64,000 bases of DNA from Achromobacter mucicolens. Lineage in GTDB: Bacteria > Pseudomonadota > Gammaproteobacteria > Burkholderiales > Burkholderiaceae_B. Every line of letters starts with the position of its first letter. Position 1 is the first letter of the stretch. A program made the position numbers and the translations under genes. Of this stretch, positions 9,250 through 18,766 are shown piece after piece. The stretch covers positions 124,001 through 188,000 of the forward strand of contig NZ_CADIJP010000007.1 in assembly GCF_902859725.1 (NCBI RefSeq), written 5' to 3'. The notes beneath the pieces were generated by a model. It saw only the letters and a list, made by a program, of their open reading frames with translations, did no database searches and had not been told where the DNA came from.

Positions 9250-10185
9250 ATGTCCGACGCCTCCTCCCGCACTCCGCCGCTGGCCGCCTTGCGCGCCTTC
9301 GAAGCCGTGGCCCGCCTGGGCAGCCTGAGCCGCGCCGCCGCAGAGCTGAACGTCACGAAAAGCGCCGTCAGCCATCAGTTGCGGGCGCTTGAGGCCGATC
9401 TGGGGGCGCCCCTGCTGCGCCGGGGCGGCACCGTGCGGCGCGCCGAGACCACCGAGGCGGGCGCCGCGCTGCTGGCATCCGTACAACAGGCCTTGACCCT
9501 ATTGGAGACAGCCTGCCGCAATGTCCGGGCCAGCGCCCGCGGCAAGCGGCGCTATACGTTGAACGTGTCCGCCAACCCCTCGCTGGCCGCGCTATGGCTC
9601 GCGCCGCGCATCGGGCGGTTCATCGAACTGCATCCGGACATCGACATCCAGGTGTATCTGCACGCCAGCCAGGATCCGGCCTGGAAGACCCAGGACATCG
9701 ATCTGGCCTTCCTGCACGTGCGCGCGATGGGACCGCACATCGCCGCGCCGGGCGACATCCCGCTCATGACCGAGACCGTGGTGCCGGTGTGCAGCCCGGC
9801 GCTGGTGGCCGAGGCCGAGCGCAACGATCCGCGCGTGTTCCTGCGTCATCGCTGGCTGGAGGAAAAGCACATCGACAGCCCCGAGACCGACTGGCGAACC
9901 TGGCGTCCCAGGCTGGGTCTGGCCCCGGACGACTGGCAGGACCCGATGGTGTTGAGCGGCCTGAGCACCGTGGTGGCCGCCGCGGCGGCAGGCGTCGGCA
10001 TCGCGCTGGGCCGGGCGCCGCTCATCGACGAAGACTTGGCAAGCGGCCGGCTGGTGCCGTTGACGCCCCACCTGCGCATGGCGGGTTCGTGGGGCTATGT
10101 GATGCGCATCCATGCCAACCGGCCGATGGATCCTTCGTTGCCGGCGCTGGTGGAGTTCCTGGCCGAGGAAGGCCGCCGCGCGTAG
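9250..10185 (+). CDS. LysR-type regulator, GcvA-like
   Basis: A 311-residue LysR-type protein. The N-terminal HTH (LAALRAFEAVARLGSLSRAA, then VTKSAVSHQLRALEADLG) is followed by a substrate-binding domain beginning near YTLNVSANPSLAALWLAPRI, the form typical of the GcvA group. It diverges from the fused exporter, which it probably regulates. There is no Shine-Dalgarno sequence before the ATG at 9250, and a perfect palindrome ends one base upstream; the transcript may be leaderless, or translation may begin slightly downstream. Confidence 0.92.
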   Translation: MSDASSRTPPLAALRAFEAVARLGSLSRAAAELNVTKSAVSHQLRALEADLGAPLLRRGGTVRRAETTEAGAALLASVQQALTLLETACRNVRASARGKRRYTLNVSANPSLAALWLAPRIGRFIELHPDIDIQVYLHASQDPAWKTQDIDLAFLHVRAMGPHIAAPGDIPLMTETVVPVCSPALVAEAERNDPRVFLRHRWLEEKHIDSPETDWRTWRPRLGLAPDDWQDPMVLSGLSTVVAAAAAGVGIALGRAPLIDEDLASGRLVPLTPHLRMAGSWGYVMRIHANRPMDPSLPALVEFLAEEGRRA

Positions 10186-10231
10186 CAGGGCGCGGGGCAA
10201 GGGCGGGGCGCCCATCGGAGCCCCCCCGCCA

Positions 10232-11011
10232 CTAGTCGGCCGCCAGCTCCATGCTGCGCGTGACCTCCTCCTGCACGCGCTCCCAGATGGCGCGCTTCAG
10301 TTCCACGAAGCGGGGCGACAACTGCACGTCCGCGCTGCGCGGATGCGGCAGGTCGTTCTGGATGTCCTGCACGATGCGGCCGGGCTTGGAACCCATGACG
10401 GCCATGCGCGTCGACAGGGTCAGCGCCTCGTCGATGGAGTGCGTGATGAAGACGATGGTCTTGCCGCTCTGCTCGTAGATCGACAACAGCTGATCCTGCA
10501 GCACTTGCCGCGTCATCGCGTCCAGCGCGGCGAAGGGCTCGTCGAACAGCATCACGTCCGGGTCGTTGGCGAGCACGCGCGCGATCGACACGCGCTGCTT
10601 CATCCCGCCCGACAACGCATGCGGATACTTGTCCGCCGCGTGCTTCAGTCCCACCATCTCGATGAAGCGGCGGGCGATCGGCGCGCGTTCCTGGCGGGAC
10701 ATGCCCCGCATCTTCAGGCCGAACTCCACGTTCTCCTGCACCGTGCGCCACGGAAACAACGCGTACTGCTGGAACACCATGCCGCACGCGGCGGTCACGT
10801 CGGTGACCTCTCTGCCGTTGATCTGCACCGATCCGGTGTTGGGCGTGATGAAGCCGGCCATCAGGTTCAGCAGCGTCGACTTGCCGCAGCCCGAGGCGCC
10901 CAGCAGCACCAGGAATTCCCCGCGCTTGACCTCCAGATTCACCTTGTCCAGCACCGGCACGTCGCCGTAGGCCTTGGAGACGTCCGTCAGCCGGATCATC
11001 GTGTCGTTCAT
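10232..11011 (-). CDS. ABC importer ATPase, NitT/TauT family
   Basis: A 259-residue cytoplasmic ATPase with Walker A GASGCGKST, signature LSGGMKQRVSIARV, Walker B VMLFDEPFAALD and H-loop FITHSIDEA, as in SsuB/TauB/NrtD. The chosen ATG overlaps the permease stop codon (ATGA), implying translational coupling; an in-frame ATG at 11020 is an alternative. It is the last gene of a leftward operon of binding protein, permease and ATPase. Substrate unknown; the family carries taurine, alkanesulfonates, nitrate or pyrimidine precursors. Confidence 0.94.
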   Translation of the reverse strand: MNDTMIRLTDVSKAYGDVPVLDKVNLEVKRGEFLVLLGASGCGKSTLLNLMAGFITPNTGSVQINGREVTDVTAACGMVFQQYALFPWRTVQENVEFGLKMRGMSRQERAPIARRFIEMVGLKHAADKYPHALSGGMKQRVSIARVLANDPDVMLFDEPFAALDAMTRQVLQDQLLSIYEQSGKTIVFITHSIDEALTLSTRMAVMGSKPGRIVQDIQNDLPHPRSADVQLSPRFVELKRAIWERVQEEVTRSMELAAD

Positions 11012-11778
11012 CGCTGCCATGCCAGCACCCACCGTTCAAGAAGCCGCAAACACAGATCGGTCACCAGCACGGTGAAACTGATCAGCACCATGCCCAGCAC
11101 CACCGTGTCGGTCTGGAAGAATTCCTTGCCGTTCATGATCATGAACCCCAGGCCTTCTTTGGACGCCACGAGCTCGGCCGAGATCACGCAGGTCCAGGAC
11201 AGGCCGAGGATGATCTTCATGCCCGACAGGATCTGCGGCAGACAGCCCGGGAACAGCACCTCGCGCATGACCTGCCAGCGGTTGGCGCCCAGGTTGCGCG
11301 CGGCGCGCACCAGCACCGGATCGATGCTGCGCGAGGCTTCCATCACGTAAAGCAGGGCGGGCACGAAGGAACCCATGAAGACGATGCTGTACTTCTGCGT
11401 TTCGGTAATGCCGAACCACAGCAGCGACAGCGGGATCCAGCTCATCGATGGCAGCGGACGCAGGAACGAGATGATGGGATCGAAGACGGCGCGCGCCACC
11501 TTCGAGGTGCCCAGCAAAATGCCCAGGGGAATCGCGACGATCACGGCGGCCAGAAAGCCCACCATGACGCGCCGCGTCGAAGCCAGCACGTTGTAGAACA
11601 GCGTGCCTTGGTCCGACATGGACAGCGCCCGCGCCAGGACCTGGGACGGCGCGGGCAGGAAAATGGGATCGACCGCGCCGGCGCGGCACAGCCCCTCCCA
11701 CAGCAACAGAAAGCCGAGCAGCGAAAACACGCTGACCCAGAGCAGGCGTGTTTCGCGTGAAGAAGAACGTGCGGACAT
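11008..11778 (-). CDS. ABC importer permease, NitT/TauT family
   Basis: A 256-residue inner-membrane permease of the SsuC/TauC type, with about six helices. The cytoplasmic coupling loop is visible at VRAARNLGANRWQVMREVLF followed by GCLPQILSGMKI. It overlaps the ATPase gene by four bases at its 3' end and lies 18 bp downstream of the binding-protein gene, so all three are one transcription unit. Confidence 0.94.
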   Translation of the reverse strand: MSARSSSRETRLLWVSVFSLLGFLLLWEGLCRAGAVDPIFLPAPSQVLARALSMSDQGTLFYNVLASTRRVMVGFLAAVIVAIPLGILLGTSKVARAVFDPIISFLRPLPSMSWIPLSLLWFGITETQKYSIVFMGSFVPALLYVMEASRSIDPVLVRAARNLGANRWQVMREVLFPGCLPQILSGMKIILGLSWTCVISAELVASKEGLGFMIMNGKEFFQTDTVVLGMVLISFTVLVTDLCLRLLERWVLAWQR

Positions 11779-11796
11779 AGGCAGAATGTCCCGGGT

Positions 11797-12795
11797 TCAG
11801 AGATACGCGGACTGGACCCAGTCCTTGACGGCGGGCGCGCGGTCGATCTGCTTGAGCGACACCAGCATTTCGGCCAGCTTCTGCATGCCGTTCACGAAGT
11901 TGCCCGGCTCGATCATCAGGGCCTTCTGGTCCTCGGCCGAATACCACTGCGTCTGCTTGATGACCGCAAGCTGTTCGTCCTTGGACAGGCCCGTCAGCTC
12001 CAGCAGCACGCCCGCGGCCTCTTCGGGCTGGTTCGTCAGCATCGCATTGGCCTGGAACACCGCAGTGAGGAACTGGCGCACGGCCTCGGGGTTCTCCTTG
12101 CCCAGCTTGGCATGGGTCAGCAGCACGTCCGGACCCGGGGTGATGGCGTACTGCTTGTAGAGCGAGAACGCCGTGTCGTCCAGCAGGACATGCGTGTCCG
12201 GCACAGCCTTGATGCGGTCAAAGGCCGGCGTCCACGCCACGGCGGCGTCGATCTGCCCGCCTTGGTAGGCCGACAACAGGTTGGTGGCCGGCAGGTTGAT
12301 GATGGCCACGTCGCGGTCGGGGTTCAGACCCGCCTGGCGCAGCACGTCCAGCAGCAGCACGTGGGCGCTGGAGGCGTAGGTGACGCCGATCTTCTTGCCC
12401 TTCAGGTCGGCCACCGACTTGACGTTCTCGCGCACCAGCACGCCCTCGGCGCGGCCGAAGTTGTTCGGGGTCGCGATGACCTGGAATTGGCGCGCGCCCG
12501 CGGCCATCAGCGCCAGCGACGACACCACGCCGGTGCCCGCCAGATCGATGTTGCCGGCCATCACCGCGCTCATGCGGTCGGACGACGTGGCAAAGCTCTG
12601 CCACTTGATGTCCAGGCCCTGCTTGGCGAACAGCCCCGTCTTCATGGCGATGTAGGCGGAGTAATGGCCCAGCCAGGCGGAGCCGCCATAAGTGTAGGAC
12701 GCGCCCGCGGCGCGGCCGATCATCGGAAAGCCCAGGGCGCTGGCGCCCGCGAGCGCAGCGGTACGCACCAGCATGGCGCGGCGATTCATGTTCAT
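11797..12795 (-). CDS. ABC importer substrate-binding protein, NitT/TauT family (Tat-type leader)
   Basis: A 332-residue periplasmic binding protein. The leader MNMNRRAMLVRTAALAGASA carries an arginine pair and hydrophobic stretch resembling a Tat signal. The mature part has the NMT1/SsuA-like pattern (GHYSAYIAMKTGLFAKQGLD, then VMAGNIDLAGTG). GGGGA six bases upstream supports the ATG at 12795. It is the first gene of the importer operon. Ligand cannot be deduced; no catabolic gene for sulfonate or taurine is adjacent. Confidence 0.93.
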   Translation of the reverse strand: MNMNRRAMLVRTAALAGASALGFPMIGRAAGASYTYGGSAWLGHYSAYIAMKTGLFAKQGLDIKWQSFATSSDRMSAVMAGNIDLAGTGVVSSLALMAAGARQFQVIATPNNFGRAEGVLVRENVKSVADLKGKKIGVTYASSAHVLLLDVLRQAGLNPDRDVAIINLPATNLLSAYQGGQIDAAVAWTPAFDRIKAVPDTHVLLDDTAFSLYKQYAITPGPDVLLTHAKLGKENPEAVRQFLTAVFQANAMLTNQPEEAAGVLLELTGLSKDEQLAVIKQTQWYSAEDQKALMIEPGNFVNGMQKLAEMLVSLKQIDRAPAVKDWVQSAYL

Positions 12796-13106
12796 ATTTT
12801 TCCCCTACTGTCTGTAGATTGACCGATGGATTCCATGTCGCCGGCACTCTGGGGTGCGGCAGACGAGACTTTCGCCCGAGCATCCGGCCGCGGCATGAAT
12901 ATAAGGAGCGGCGATGGTCAACATCAGCGGCGCTTAATCGGCGCGCCGCAGGCAGGTAGGGAAAGGCGGGCGCCGCCGCCAGCGCAGCCGCCTGACGCCC
13001 GGCGCGCTTTTCCAGAACGCTTTTATTAAGTATTCGCGGCGCTTATATTGCCGCGGCTCCGAAAGGCCGGGCCCACACTCGCGGCACTTGTCCTTGGAGC
13101 CTTGTC
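12796..13106. other. Divergent promoter region between importer operon and FAD oxidoreductase gene
   Basis: No gene of its own. It contains two exact copies of GCGGCGCTTA at 12927-12936 and 13036-13045, and an AT-rich patch around 13020-13048 that is the most promoter-like part. TTGGAGC just before 13107 is the ribosome site of the rightward gene. Confidence 0.5.
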
Positions 13107-14294
13107 GTGAAAAGTTATGACGTGATCGTGATTGGTGCCGGCGTGATCGGCAGTTCGGTGGCCTTTCACCTGGCCGAGCTCGGCGCGAAGAGCGTGCTGG
13201 TGCTGGACCGCGAGACCATCGGGGCGGGCACCACGTCGCAGTCGTCCGGCATCCTGCGCACGCACTATTCCGTGCGCGAGAACGTGGAGCTGGCCCAACG
13301 CTCCTGGAGCGTGTTCAACAATTTCGCCAGCTACTTGGGCGACGACGAGGCCTCCTGCGGACTGGTCAAATGCGGCTACCTGATCACCGCCGCCGACGAC
13401 GACAAGCTGGAACCGCTGCGCGGCGCGCTGGCGCAGCAAAAGGCGCAGGGCATCGCGCTGGAATTGCTGGACGCCGCGCAGGCCCGTGAACTGCTGCCCA
13501 TCGCGTCTTTCGACAATGCCGCGCTGATCGGCTACGAGCCGGAAGCGGGCTTTGCCGACGCGTACCTGGTGGCCACCAGCTTTGCGCGCGGGGCGCGCCG
13601 CCGTGGCGTCACCATCCGCGAGAACGTCAACGTCCAGCGCTTGCTCATCGACAACGGCCGCGTGACGGGCGTTTCCACGTCGGAAGGCGACTACCACGCC
13701 CCATTGGTCATCAGCACGCAGAACATCTGGACGCCCGAGCTTGCCGGCTGGACGGGCGTTGCCATGCCCGTGGTGCCTGAGCGCCACGCCGTGCTGGCGC
13801 TGGAATGCGACGCCGCGCCTTATACGTATTCGATGCCCGTCTTCAAGGACCTGGCTTCGCCGGGCATGCTGTACTGCCGCAGCTATGGCGGCAACCAGAT
13901 GCTGGTGAGCGAGGGCATCGTGGGCGAGGCGCTGCAAAAGAGCGACGCCGAACAAGGGGACATTCCGCTGGACTACGTGGCCGAAGTCGGCGCGCAGGTC
14001 GCCGACCGCTTTCCGGCCTACGAGGCGGCCGGATTGGCGTCGTCCTGGACCGGCGTCTACGACGTGACGCCCGACTGGAATCCCGTGCTGGGCCGCGTGC
14101 CCGGCGTGCAAGGCCTGATCGTGGGCTTTGGCTTCTCGGGCCACGGCTTCAAGCTGTCGCCCACCGTGGGCCGCGTGCTGGCGCAGGAGGCGCTGGGCCT
14201 GGCAACCGACGTGTCGCTCACGCCTTATGAACTTGGCCGCTTTCAGCGCGGCGCGTTGTTGACCGGGAAGTACGGCCTTGGCGCGGTGTCCTGA
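13107..14294 (+). CDS. FAD-dependent oxidoreductase, DAO family (sarcosine oxidase beta-like)
   Basis: A 395-residue flavoprotein. The N-terminal dinucleotide motif VIVIGAGVIGSSVAFHLAE is followed by TTSQSSGILRTHYS, the conserved region after the flavin site in DAO/sarcosine oxidase beta proteins. The C-terminus has DVTPDWNPVLG and GFSGHGFKLSP, the second FAD contact. It should oxidise a C-N bond of an amino acid or N-methyl amine; substrate unknown. GTG at 13107 is the start because GGAG lies seven bases upstream. A HutD-like gene follows immediately and etfBA further on, so electrons could pass to ETF, although oxygen-using oxidases occur in the family. Confidence 0.88.
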   Translation: MKSYDVIVIGAGVIGSSVAFHLAELGAKSVLVLDRETIGAGTTSQSSGILRTHYSVRENVELAQRSWSVFNNFASYLGDDEASCGLVKCGYLITAADDDKLEPLRGALAQQKAQGIALELLDAAQARELLPIASFDNAALIGYEPEAGFADAYLVATSFARGARRRGVTIRENVNVQRLLIDNGRVTGVSTSEGDYHAPLVISTQNIWTPELAGWTGVAMPVVPERHAVLALECDAAPYTYSMPVFKDLASPGMLYCRSYGGNQMLVSEGIVGEALQKSDAEQGDIPLDYVAEVGAQVADRFPAYEAAGLASSWTGVYDVTPDWNPVLGRVPGVQGLIVGFGFSGHGFKLSPTVGRVLAQEALGLATDVSLTPYELGRFQRGALLTGKYGLGAVS

Positions 14295-14295
14295 G

Positions 14296-14907
14296 TTGGC
14301 CGAGCCGCAGCGCGCCAGCTGGCTGGCGCTGCCGCCCGAGCCCTGGAAGAACGGCGGCGGCGTCACGCGCACGCTGGCAGCTGACCCGGACGGGCGCTGG
14401 CGCGTCAGCATCGCCGATATCGAGCGCGATGGACCGTACTCGCGCTTTCCCGGCTACGACCGCGTGTCGGTGGTGCTGTCCGGGGAAGGCGTGACGCTGC
14501 AAGGGGAAGGGGTTTTGGTGGCGCTGCGGCCTCGCGAACCCGCGCCGTTCGGGGGCGATGCCGTGCTGCAGTCCACGTTGATCGGCGGGCCGGTGCGCGT
14601 GCTGAACCTCTTTGTCCGGCGTGGCGAGGCGGTGGCGTCGGTGACTTGCGCGGGCGTGGCGGCAGGCCGATGCGACGTGGGCGGCTTGCCCGGCGTGATG
14701 GCCGGGCGCACGGTCACGCAGTTGATCGTGGCCGCGCAAGCAGGTGGGACGGGCGGTCAGGTTGGTTTTCCGGGGGAGCTGGAATCAGGCGAATACCTGC
14801 TGTGGCGGGGCGTCCCCGCACCAGACACCCACCCGCTGCCTGCCACCCCCGCCGCCGGATTCGCCGTGATCCTCACCATCGCCGTCTCCGCTGCCAGCCC
14901 CGGCTGA
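14296..14907 (+). CDS. hutD: HutD/Ves family protein
   Basis: About 203 residues with the HutD/Ves pattern: PPEPWKNGGGVTRTLA near the start, then WRVSIADIERDGPYSRFPGYDR and VLSGEGV. It is a cupin-type protein associated with histidine utilisation but without a proven catalytic role. No ATG start is available. TTG at 14296 (two bases after the upstream stop) or TTG at 14278 would both couple translation to the FAD oxidoreductase. hutG lies 3 kb away on the other strand. Confidence 0.8.
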   Translation: MAEPQRASWLALPPEPWKNGGGVTRTLAADPDGRWRVSIADIERDGPYSRFPGYDRVSVVLSGEGVTLQGEGVLVALRPREPAPFGGDAVLQSTLIGGPVRVLNLFVRRGEAVASVTCAGVAAGRCDVGGLPGVMAGRTVTQLIVAAQAGGTGGQVGFPGELESGEYLLWRGVPAPDTHPLPATPAAGFAVILTIAVSAASPG

Positions 14908-14975
14908 ACAAGCTGCATCCGTTTCCGCCCCGACGCGGTAACGGCCGTTGATTCCTTTCACTCAGGAGTGTTTCC

Positions 14976-15725
14976 ATGAAGGTACTTGCCGCGGTCAAGC
15001 GCGTGGTTGACTACAACGTCAACGTACGCGTCAAGGCCGACCAGAGCGGCGTGGACATCGGCAACGTCAAGATGTCGATGAACCCGTTCGATGAAATCGC
15101 CGTCGAGGCCGCCGTGCGCCTGAAAGAGCAGGGCGCTGCCGCCGAGGTCGTGGCCGTGTCCTGCGGCACGGCCCAGTCGCAAGAGACGCTGCGCACCGCG
15201 ATGGCCATCGGCGCCGACCGCGGCGTGCTGGTGCAGACGGACGCCGCGCTGCAGCCGCTGGAAGTGGCCAAGCTGCTGCGTGCCGTCGTGCAGCAGGAAG
15301 CGCCCGCGCTGGTGATCCTGGGCAAGCAGGCGATCGATGACGACGCCTGCCAGACCGGCCAGATGCTGGCGGCCCTGCTGGGCTGGCCGCAGGCCACCAA
15401 TGCCAGCGCCATCGCCATCGGCGACGGCACGGCGCGCGTCACGCGCGAAGTCGACGGCGGGCTGGAAGTGGTGGAACTGACCCTGCCCGCGATCGTCACG
15501 GCGGACCTGCGCCTGAACGAGCCGCGCTACGTCACGCTGCCCAACATCATGAAGGCCAAGAAGAAGCCGCTGGATGTCCAGACGCCCGATGCGCTGGGCG
15601 TGGATCCCGTGTCCCGCCTGCAGACGCTGCGCGTCGAGGAACCCGCGGCGCGCGCGCCCGGCATCAAGGTGGCGGACGTGGCCGCGCTGGTCGACAAACT
15701 GAAGAACGAAGCCAAGGTGATCTGA
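14976..15725 (+). CDS. etfB: Electron transfer flavoprotein beta subunit
   Basis: A 249-residue EtfB. It starts [20 protein letters not shown] and contains [20 protein letters not shown] and [20 protein letters not shown], the conserved AMP-binding region. With EtfA it carries electrons from acyl-CoA and other dehydrogenases to ETF-ubiquinone oxidoreductase. AGGAGTG lies six bases before the ATG. Its TGA overlaps the etfA start by one base. Confidence 0.97.
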   Translation: MKVLAAVKRVVDYNVNVRVKADQSGVDIGNVKMSMNPFDEIAVEAAVRLKEQGAAAEVVAVSCGTAQSQETLRTAMAIGADRGVLVQTDAALQPLEVAKLLRAVVQQEAPALVILGKQAIDDDACQTGQMLAALLGWPQATNASAIAIGDGTARVTREVDGGLEVVELTLPAIVTADLRLNEPRYVTLPNIMKAKKKPLDVQTPDALGVDPVSRLQTLRVEEPAARAPGIKVADVAALVDKLKNEAKVI

Positions 15726-16657
15726 TGACGGTCCTTGTTATTGCCGAACACGACAATCGGGCGCTTACCGGCGCCACGCTCAACAGCATCGCCGCGGCCA
15801 CCCGGCTGGGCATGCCCGTCCATGTGCTGGTGGCGGGCGGGGACGCGCAGCCCGTGGCCGACGCCGCCGCGCGCGTTGCCGGGGTGGACAAGGTGCTGCT
15901 GGCGCAGGCGCCGCAGCTTGCCGATGGCTTGCCCGAAACCCAGGCCGCGCAGGCGGTCGCGCTTGCCCCCGGCTACTCGCACCTGTTCCTGCCCGCGACG
16001 GCGCAGGGCAAGGGCGTGGCGCCGCGCATCGCCGCCTTGCTGGACGTGGCGCAGATCTCGGATGTCATTGAAGTGCTGGCGCCAGACACGTTCAAGCGTC
16101 CCATCTACGCCGGCAATGCCATCGCAACGGTCAAGAGCGGTTATCCGGTTATCGTCGCCACCATCCGGCCCACGGCCTTCGACCCCGCGTCCGCCGAGGG
16201 CGGCAGCGCCACGGTGGAAACGGTCGAAGCCGTTGCTGGAAGCGGGTTGGCTCGATTCGTCAGCCGTGAGATCGCGGTGTCCGAACGCCCCGACCTGGGC
16301 GGCGCCCGCGCCGTGGTCTCGGGCGGACGCGGCCTGGGCAGCGCCGAGAACTTCAAGCTGCTGGATCCCTTGGCCGAAAAGCTGGGCGCCGCACTGGGCG
16401 CCTCGCGCGCCGCGGTGGACGCGGGCTACGCGCCGAACGACTGGCAGGTCGGCCAGACCGGCAAGATCGTCGCGCCGGAGCTGTACGTGGCGGTCGGCAT
16501 CTCGGGCGCCATCCAGCATCTGGCGGGCATGAAGGACTCGAAGGTCATCGTGGCCATCAACAAGGATGGCGATGCGCCGATCTTCGGCGTGGCCGACTAC
16601 GGGCTGGTCGGCGACCTGTTCGAGGCCGTGCCGGCGCTGACGGCATCGCTGCCGTAA
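15725..16657 (+). CDS. etfA: Electron transfer flavoprotein alpha subunit
   Basis: A 310-residue EtfA. The N-terminal half resembles EtfB; the C-terminal FAD domain has [50 protein letters not shown] and [11 protein letters not shown]. It binds FAD and pairs with EtfB. The start codon shares its A with the etfB TGA, so translation is coupled. It converges on a LysR gene with only nine bases between stops. Confidence 0.97.
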   Translation: MTVLVIAEHDNRALTGATLNSIAAATRLGMPVHVLVAGGDAQPVADAAARVAGVDKVLLAQAPQLADGLPETQAAQAVALAPGYSHLFLPATAQGKGVAPRIAALLDVAQISDVIEVLAPDTFKRPIYAGNAIATVKSGYPVIVATIRPTAFDPASAEGGSATVETVEAVAGSGLARFVSREIAVSERPDLGGARAVVSGGRGLGSAENFKLLDPLAEKLGAALGASRAAVDAGYAPNDWQVGQTGKIVAPELYVAVGISGAIQHLAGMKDSKVIVAINKDGDAPIFGVADYGLVGDLFEAVPALTASLP

Positions 16658-16666
16658 TCGGGGGCG

Positions 16667-17680
16667 TCAACGCCGCAGGCTGCGCCACAGCGTGGCCGGC
16701 GGCAGCCCCAGGGCCGGCGCAAGTTCCTTCTGGATCAGGCGTTCCATGGCCATCAGGATCACGTCGCGCGCTTCAAAGGGCAACTTGCCCACTTCCTGCT
16801 GGCGCGCGGCCAGGAACAGCGTGCGCGACAGGCTGGGATCGTCGGCCCGCGCCGCGCCCAGGTAGGGCGCCAGCGGCAACACGCGCAACTGATCCAGAAA
16901 GTGGCGCGACTGCCAGATGCACAGCGGCGTGCTGATGCCAAAACCCAGGCTCGCCGTGACCAGGCTGAGCAGCGGATCGGTGTTGTCGAACTCGTAGGTG
17001 CGTTCAATCGTCACGCCGTGCGACTCGACCAGCCGGTCGATCTCGGCGCCGATGAACGAACGCGCGCTGTAGCGGATGAACTGCGCGCGCTTGCCCAATT
17101 CCTTGAGCGTATCGATCCGGTCCATGTTCATCGAGCGCGGAACGATCAGCACGTAGGGCTCGCTGAACAGGCTGTACTTGCGGATGTTGGGTTTGCCCGC
17201 CGACGCGCTGGTGGTGACGACGAGGTCCAGCTGCCGGTCCTCCAGCTGCTTGTCCAGCACGGGCGTAATGCCCGACCACAGCCGGATCTGCCGCGACGCG
17301 CCGGACAGGCCGTGGATCAGCGTGGGCCCCAACGTGCCCGCAAAGGAATCCACGCAACCGAAACGCACGATGTTGCGCTTGGCCCGGCTAAGGTTGCGCA
17401 CGCTTTCGGTCATGTCGCCGGCCTGCGCCAGCAGCCGCGCGGCGTGTTCGAACAGCAGCTCGCCGGCCGGCGTGGGCCGGGCCGGGCGGGTGCTGCGGTC
17501 CAGAAGTTCGGTCGCCATGGCGGCTTCAAGCTGCTTGATCCGCTGCGACACCGCCGCCTGCGAGAACCCCAGCAGCCGCGCCGCGCCGGACACCGACGCG
17601 GCCTCCACCACCGCCACCCAGGTCAGCAGCAGGTTCCATTCCGGATAGTTTTCCGTGGTGCTGAACGAAAAGCGGGTCAT
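16667..17680 (-). CDS. LysR-type transcriptional regulator
   Basis: A 337-residue protein with an N-terminal HTH ([20 protein letters not shown], then [20 protein letters not shown]) and a substrate-binding domain. The start is ATG 17680. It lies 31 bp downstream of hutG on the same strand, so the two may be co-transcribed. It does not diverge from a target gene, so its regulon cannot be read from position. Confidence 0.92.
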   Translation of the reverse strand: MTRFSFSTTENYPEWNLLLTWVAVVEAASVSGAARLLGFSQAAVSQRIKQLEAAMATELLDRSTRPARPTPAGELLFEHAARLLAQAGDMTESVRNLSRAKRNIVRFGCVDSFAGTLGPTLIHGLSGASRQIRLWSGITPVLDKQLEDRQLDLVVTTSASAGKPNIRKYSLFSEPYVLIVPRSMNMDRIDTLKELGKRAQFIRYSARSFIGAEIDRLVESHGVTIERTYEFDNTDPLLSLVTASLGFGISTPLCIWQSRHFLDQLRVLPLAPYLGAARADDPSLSRTLFLAARQQEVGKLPFEARDVILMAMERLIQKELAPALGLPPATLWRSLRR

Positions 17681-17711
17681 GGCGTTGGCGTCCGGCTGCG
17701 AAGGGCGGGGG

Positions 17712-18515
17712 TTAGCGTTGGCGCGCGGTGGTCTGGCGCAGCGCGGCAGTCACCATGCCTTCGACCACCGGAATGACCTTGCCGGCCAGGTCGGGGCGAT
17801 AGCCGTACGGGTACGTTTCGTCCATGTAGGTGGACTGGCACATCTCGAGCTGGATGGCGTGGACGTTGTCCGCCGGGGCGCCGTAGTGGCGCGTGATGTA
17901 GCCACCCTTGAAGCGGCCATTGACGGCCCAGGTGTAGTCGGTGCACGCGTCCAGCCGGCCTTGCACGGCGGCCAGGATATCGGGCGCGCACGATGCGCCG
18001 TCGGACGTGCCGATGTTCAGGTCCGGCAGCTTGCCTTCGAACAGGCGGGGCAGGACGCTGGCGATCGAGTGGGCTTCCCACAGCAGCACCGTGCCGTGCT
18101 CGGCCTTGATGCGGTCCAGCTCTTCGCGTAGCTTGGCGTGATACGGCTTCCAGTACGCCTCCAGCCGCTGGGCGCGTTCGGCGTCGGTCAGCACGGCCTC
18201 GTTCTGGTACAGGGCATCGCCGCGAAACGCCTGGGTGGGGCACAGGCCGGTCTTGGTCTGCCCGGGATACAGGCTTTCGTCGTTGGGCGGACGGTTCAGG
18301 TCGACCACGTAGCGCGAATAGCGCGCGCCCAGCACGGAGGCGCCCAGCGCCTGGGCAAATTGGTACAGGGTGTCCAGGTGCCAGTCCGTGTCGCCCGACT
18401 GCAGGGCGACGGATGTCATTTGCGGCTGTTGCGCCTCGGGAATCTGGCTGCCGAGGTGGGGAATGGAGATCAGCAGCGGGGCGGTGCCGCGGCTGAAGTG
18501 ATAGATGTCGCTCAA
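17712..18515 (-). CDS. hutG: N-formylglutamate deformylase
   Basis: A 267-residue zinc amidohydrolase that cleaves N-formyl-L-glutamate to glutamate and formate, the last step of the five-step histidine pathway. Visible features are LLISIPHLGSQIP at the N-terminus, SGDTDWHLDTLYQFA, YVVDLNRPPNDESLYPGQ, LLWEAHSI and the C-terminal IQLEMCQSTYMDE. The start is TTG at 18515, supported by GGAG six bases upstream; no ATG fits. The other hut genes are not in this window, apart from the hutD-like gene. Confidence 0.92.
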   Translation of the reverse strand: MSDIYHFSRGTAPLLISIPHLGSQIPEAQQPQMTSVALQSGDTDWHLDTLYQFAQALGASVLGARYSRYVVDLNRPPNDESLYPGQTKTGLCPTQAFRGDALYQNEAVLTDAERAQRLEAYWKPYHAKLREELDRIKAEHGTVLLWEAHSIASVLPRLFEGKLPDLNIGTSDGASCAPDILAAVQGRLDACTDYTWAVNGRFKGGYITRHYGAPADNVHAIQLEMCQSTYMDETYPYGYRPDLAGKVIPVVEGMVTAALRQTTARQR

Positions 18516-18741
18516 GAGAAACTCCGGGTGGCAATGGCAATGCGCCGCGGCAGAACCGCGGGCGGCGGGCGCTTGTATGCTAGGCAGCGCGGCCCGCCGC
18601 GGGAATTGCATCAGTTTAATGGATGCTGATGATTAGCCAGGACGATGCTGAACGCCTTGACCAAGGCGCGGACGCGAAGGGCCGCACCCGCTTCGTGACC
18701 GTGCGGCAGCAAACCGCCGGCCAGGGTGAGGTAGAGTAGAT

Positions 18742-18763
18742 GGCTCGCACACTCTAGCGAGCC
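18742..18763 (+). promoter_or_regulatory. Hairpin occupying the marC ribosome-binding region
   Basis: GGCTCGC (18742-18748) pairs perfectly with GCGAGCC (18757-18763) around an 8-base loop, ending three bases before the marC ATG. The only purine-rich ribosome-site candidate is inside the right arm. Confidence 0.45.
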
Positions 18764-18766
18764 TTC

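Noticed and set aside
10186-10231. Terminator between the LysR gene and the importer ATPase
   Set aside because: The G/C-rich stem is imperfect and lacks a T run.
18623-18739. 38-codon frame upstream of marC as a leader peptide
   Set aside because: No ribosome site and no regulatory codon run; not supported.
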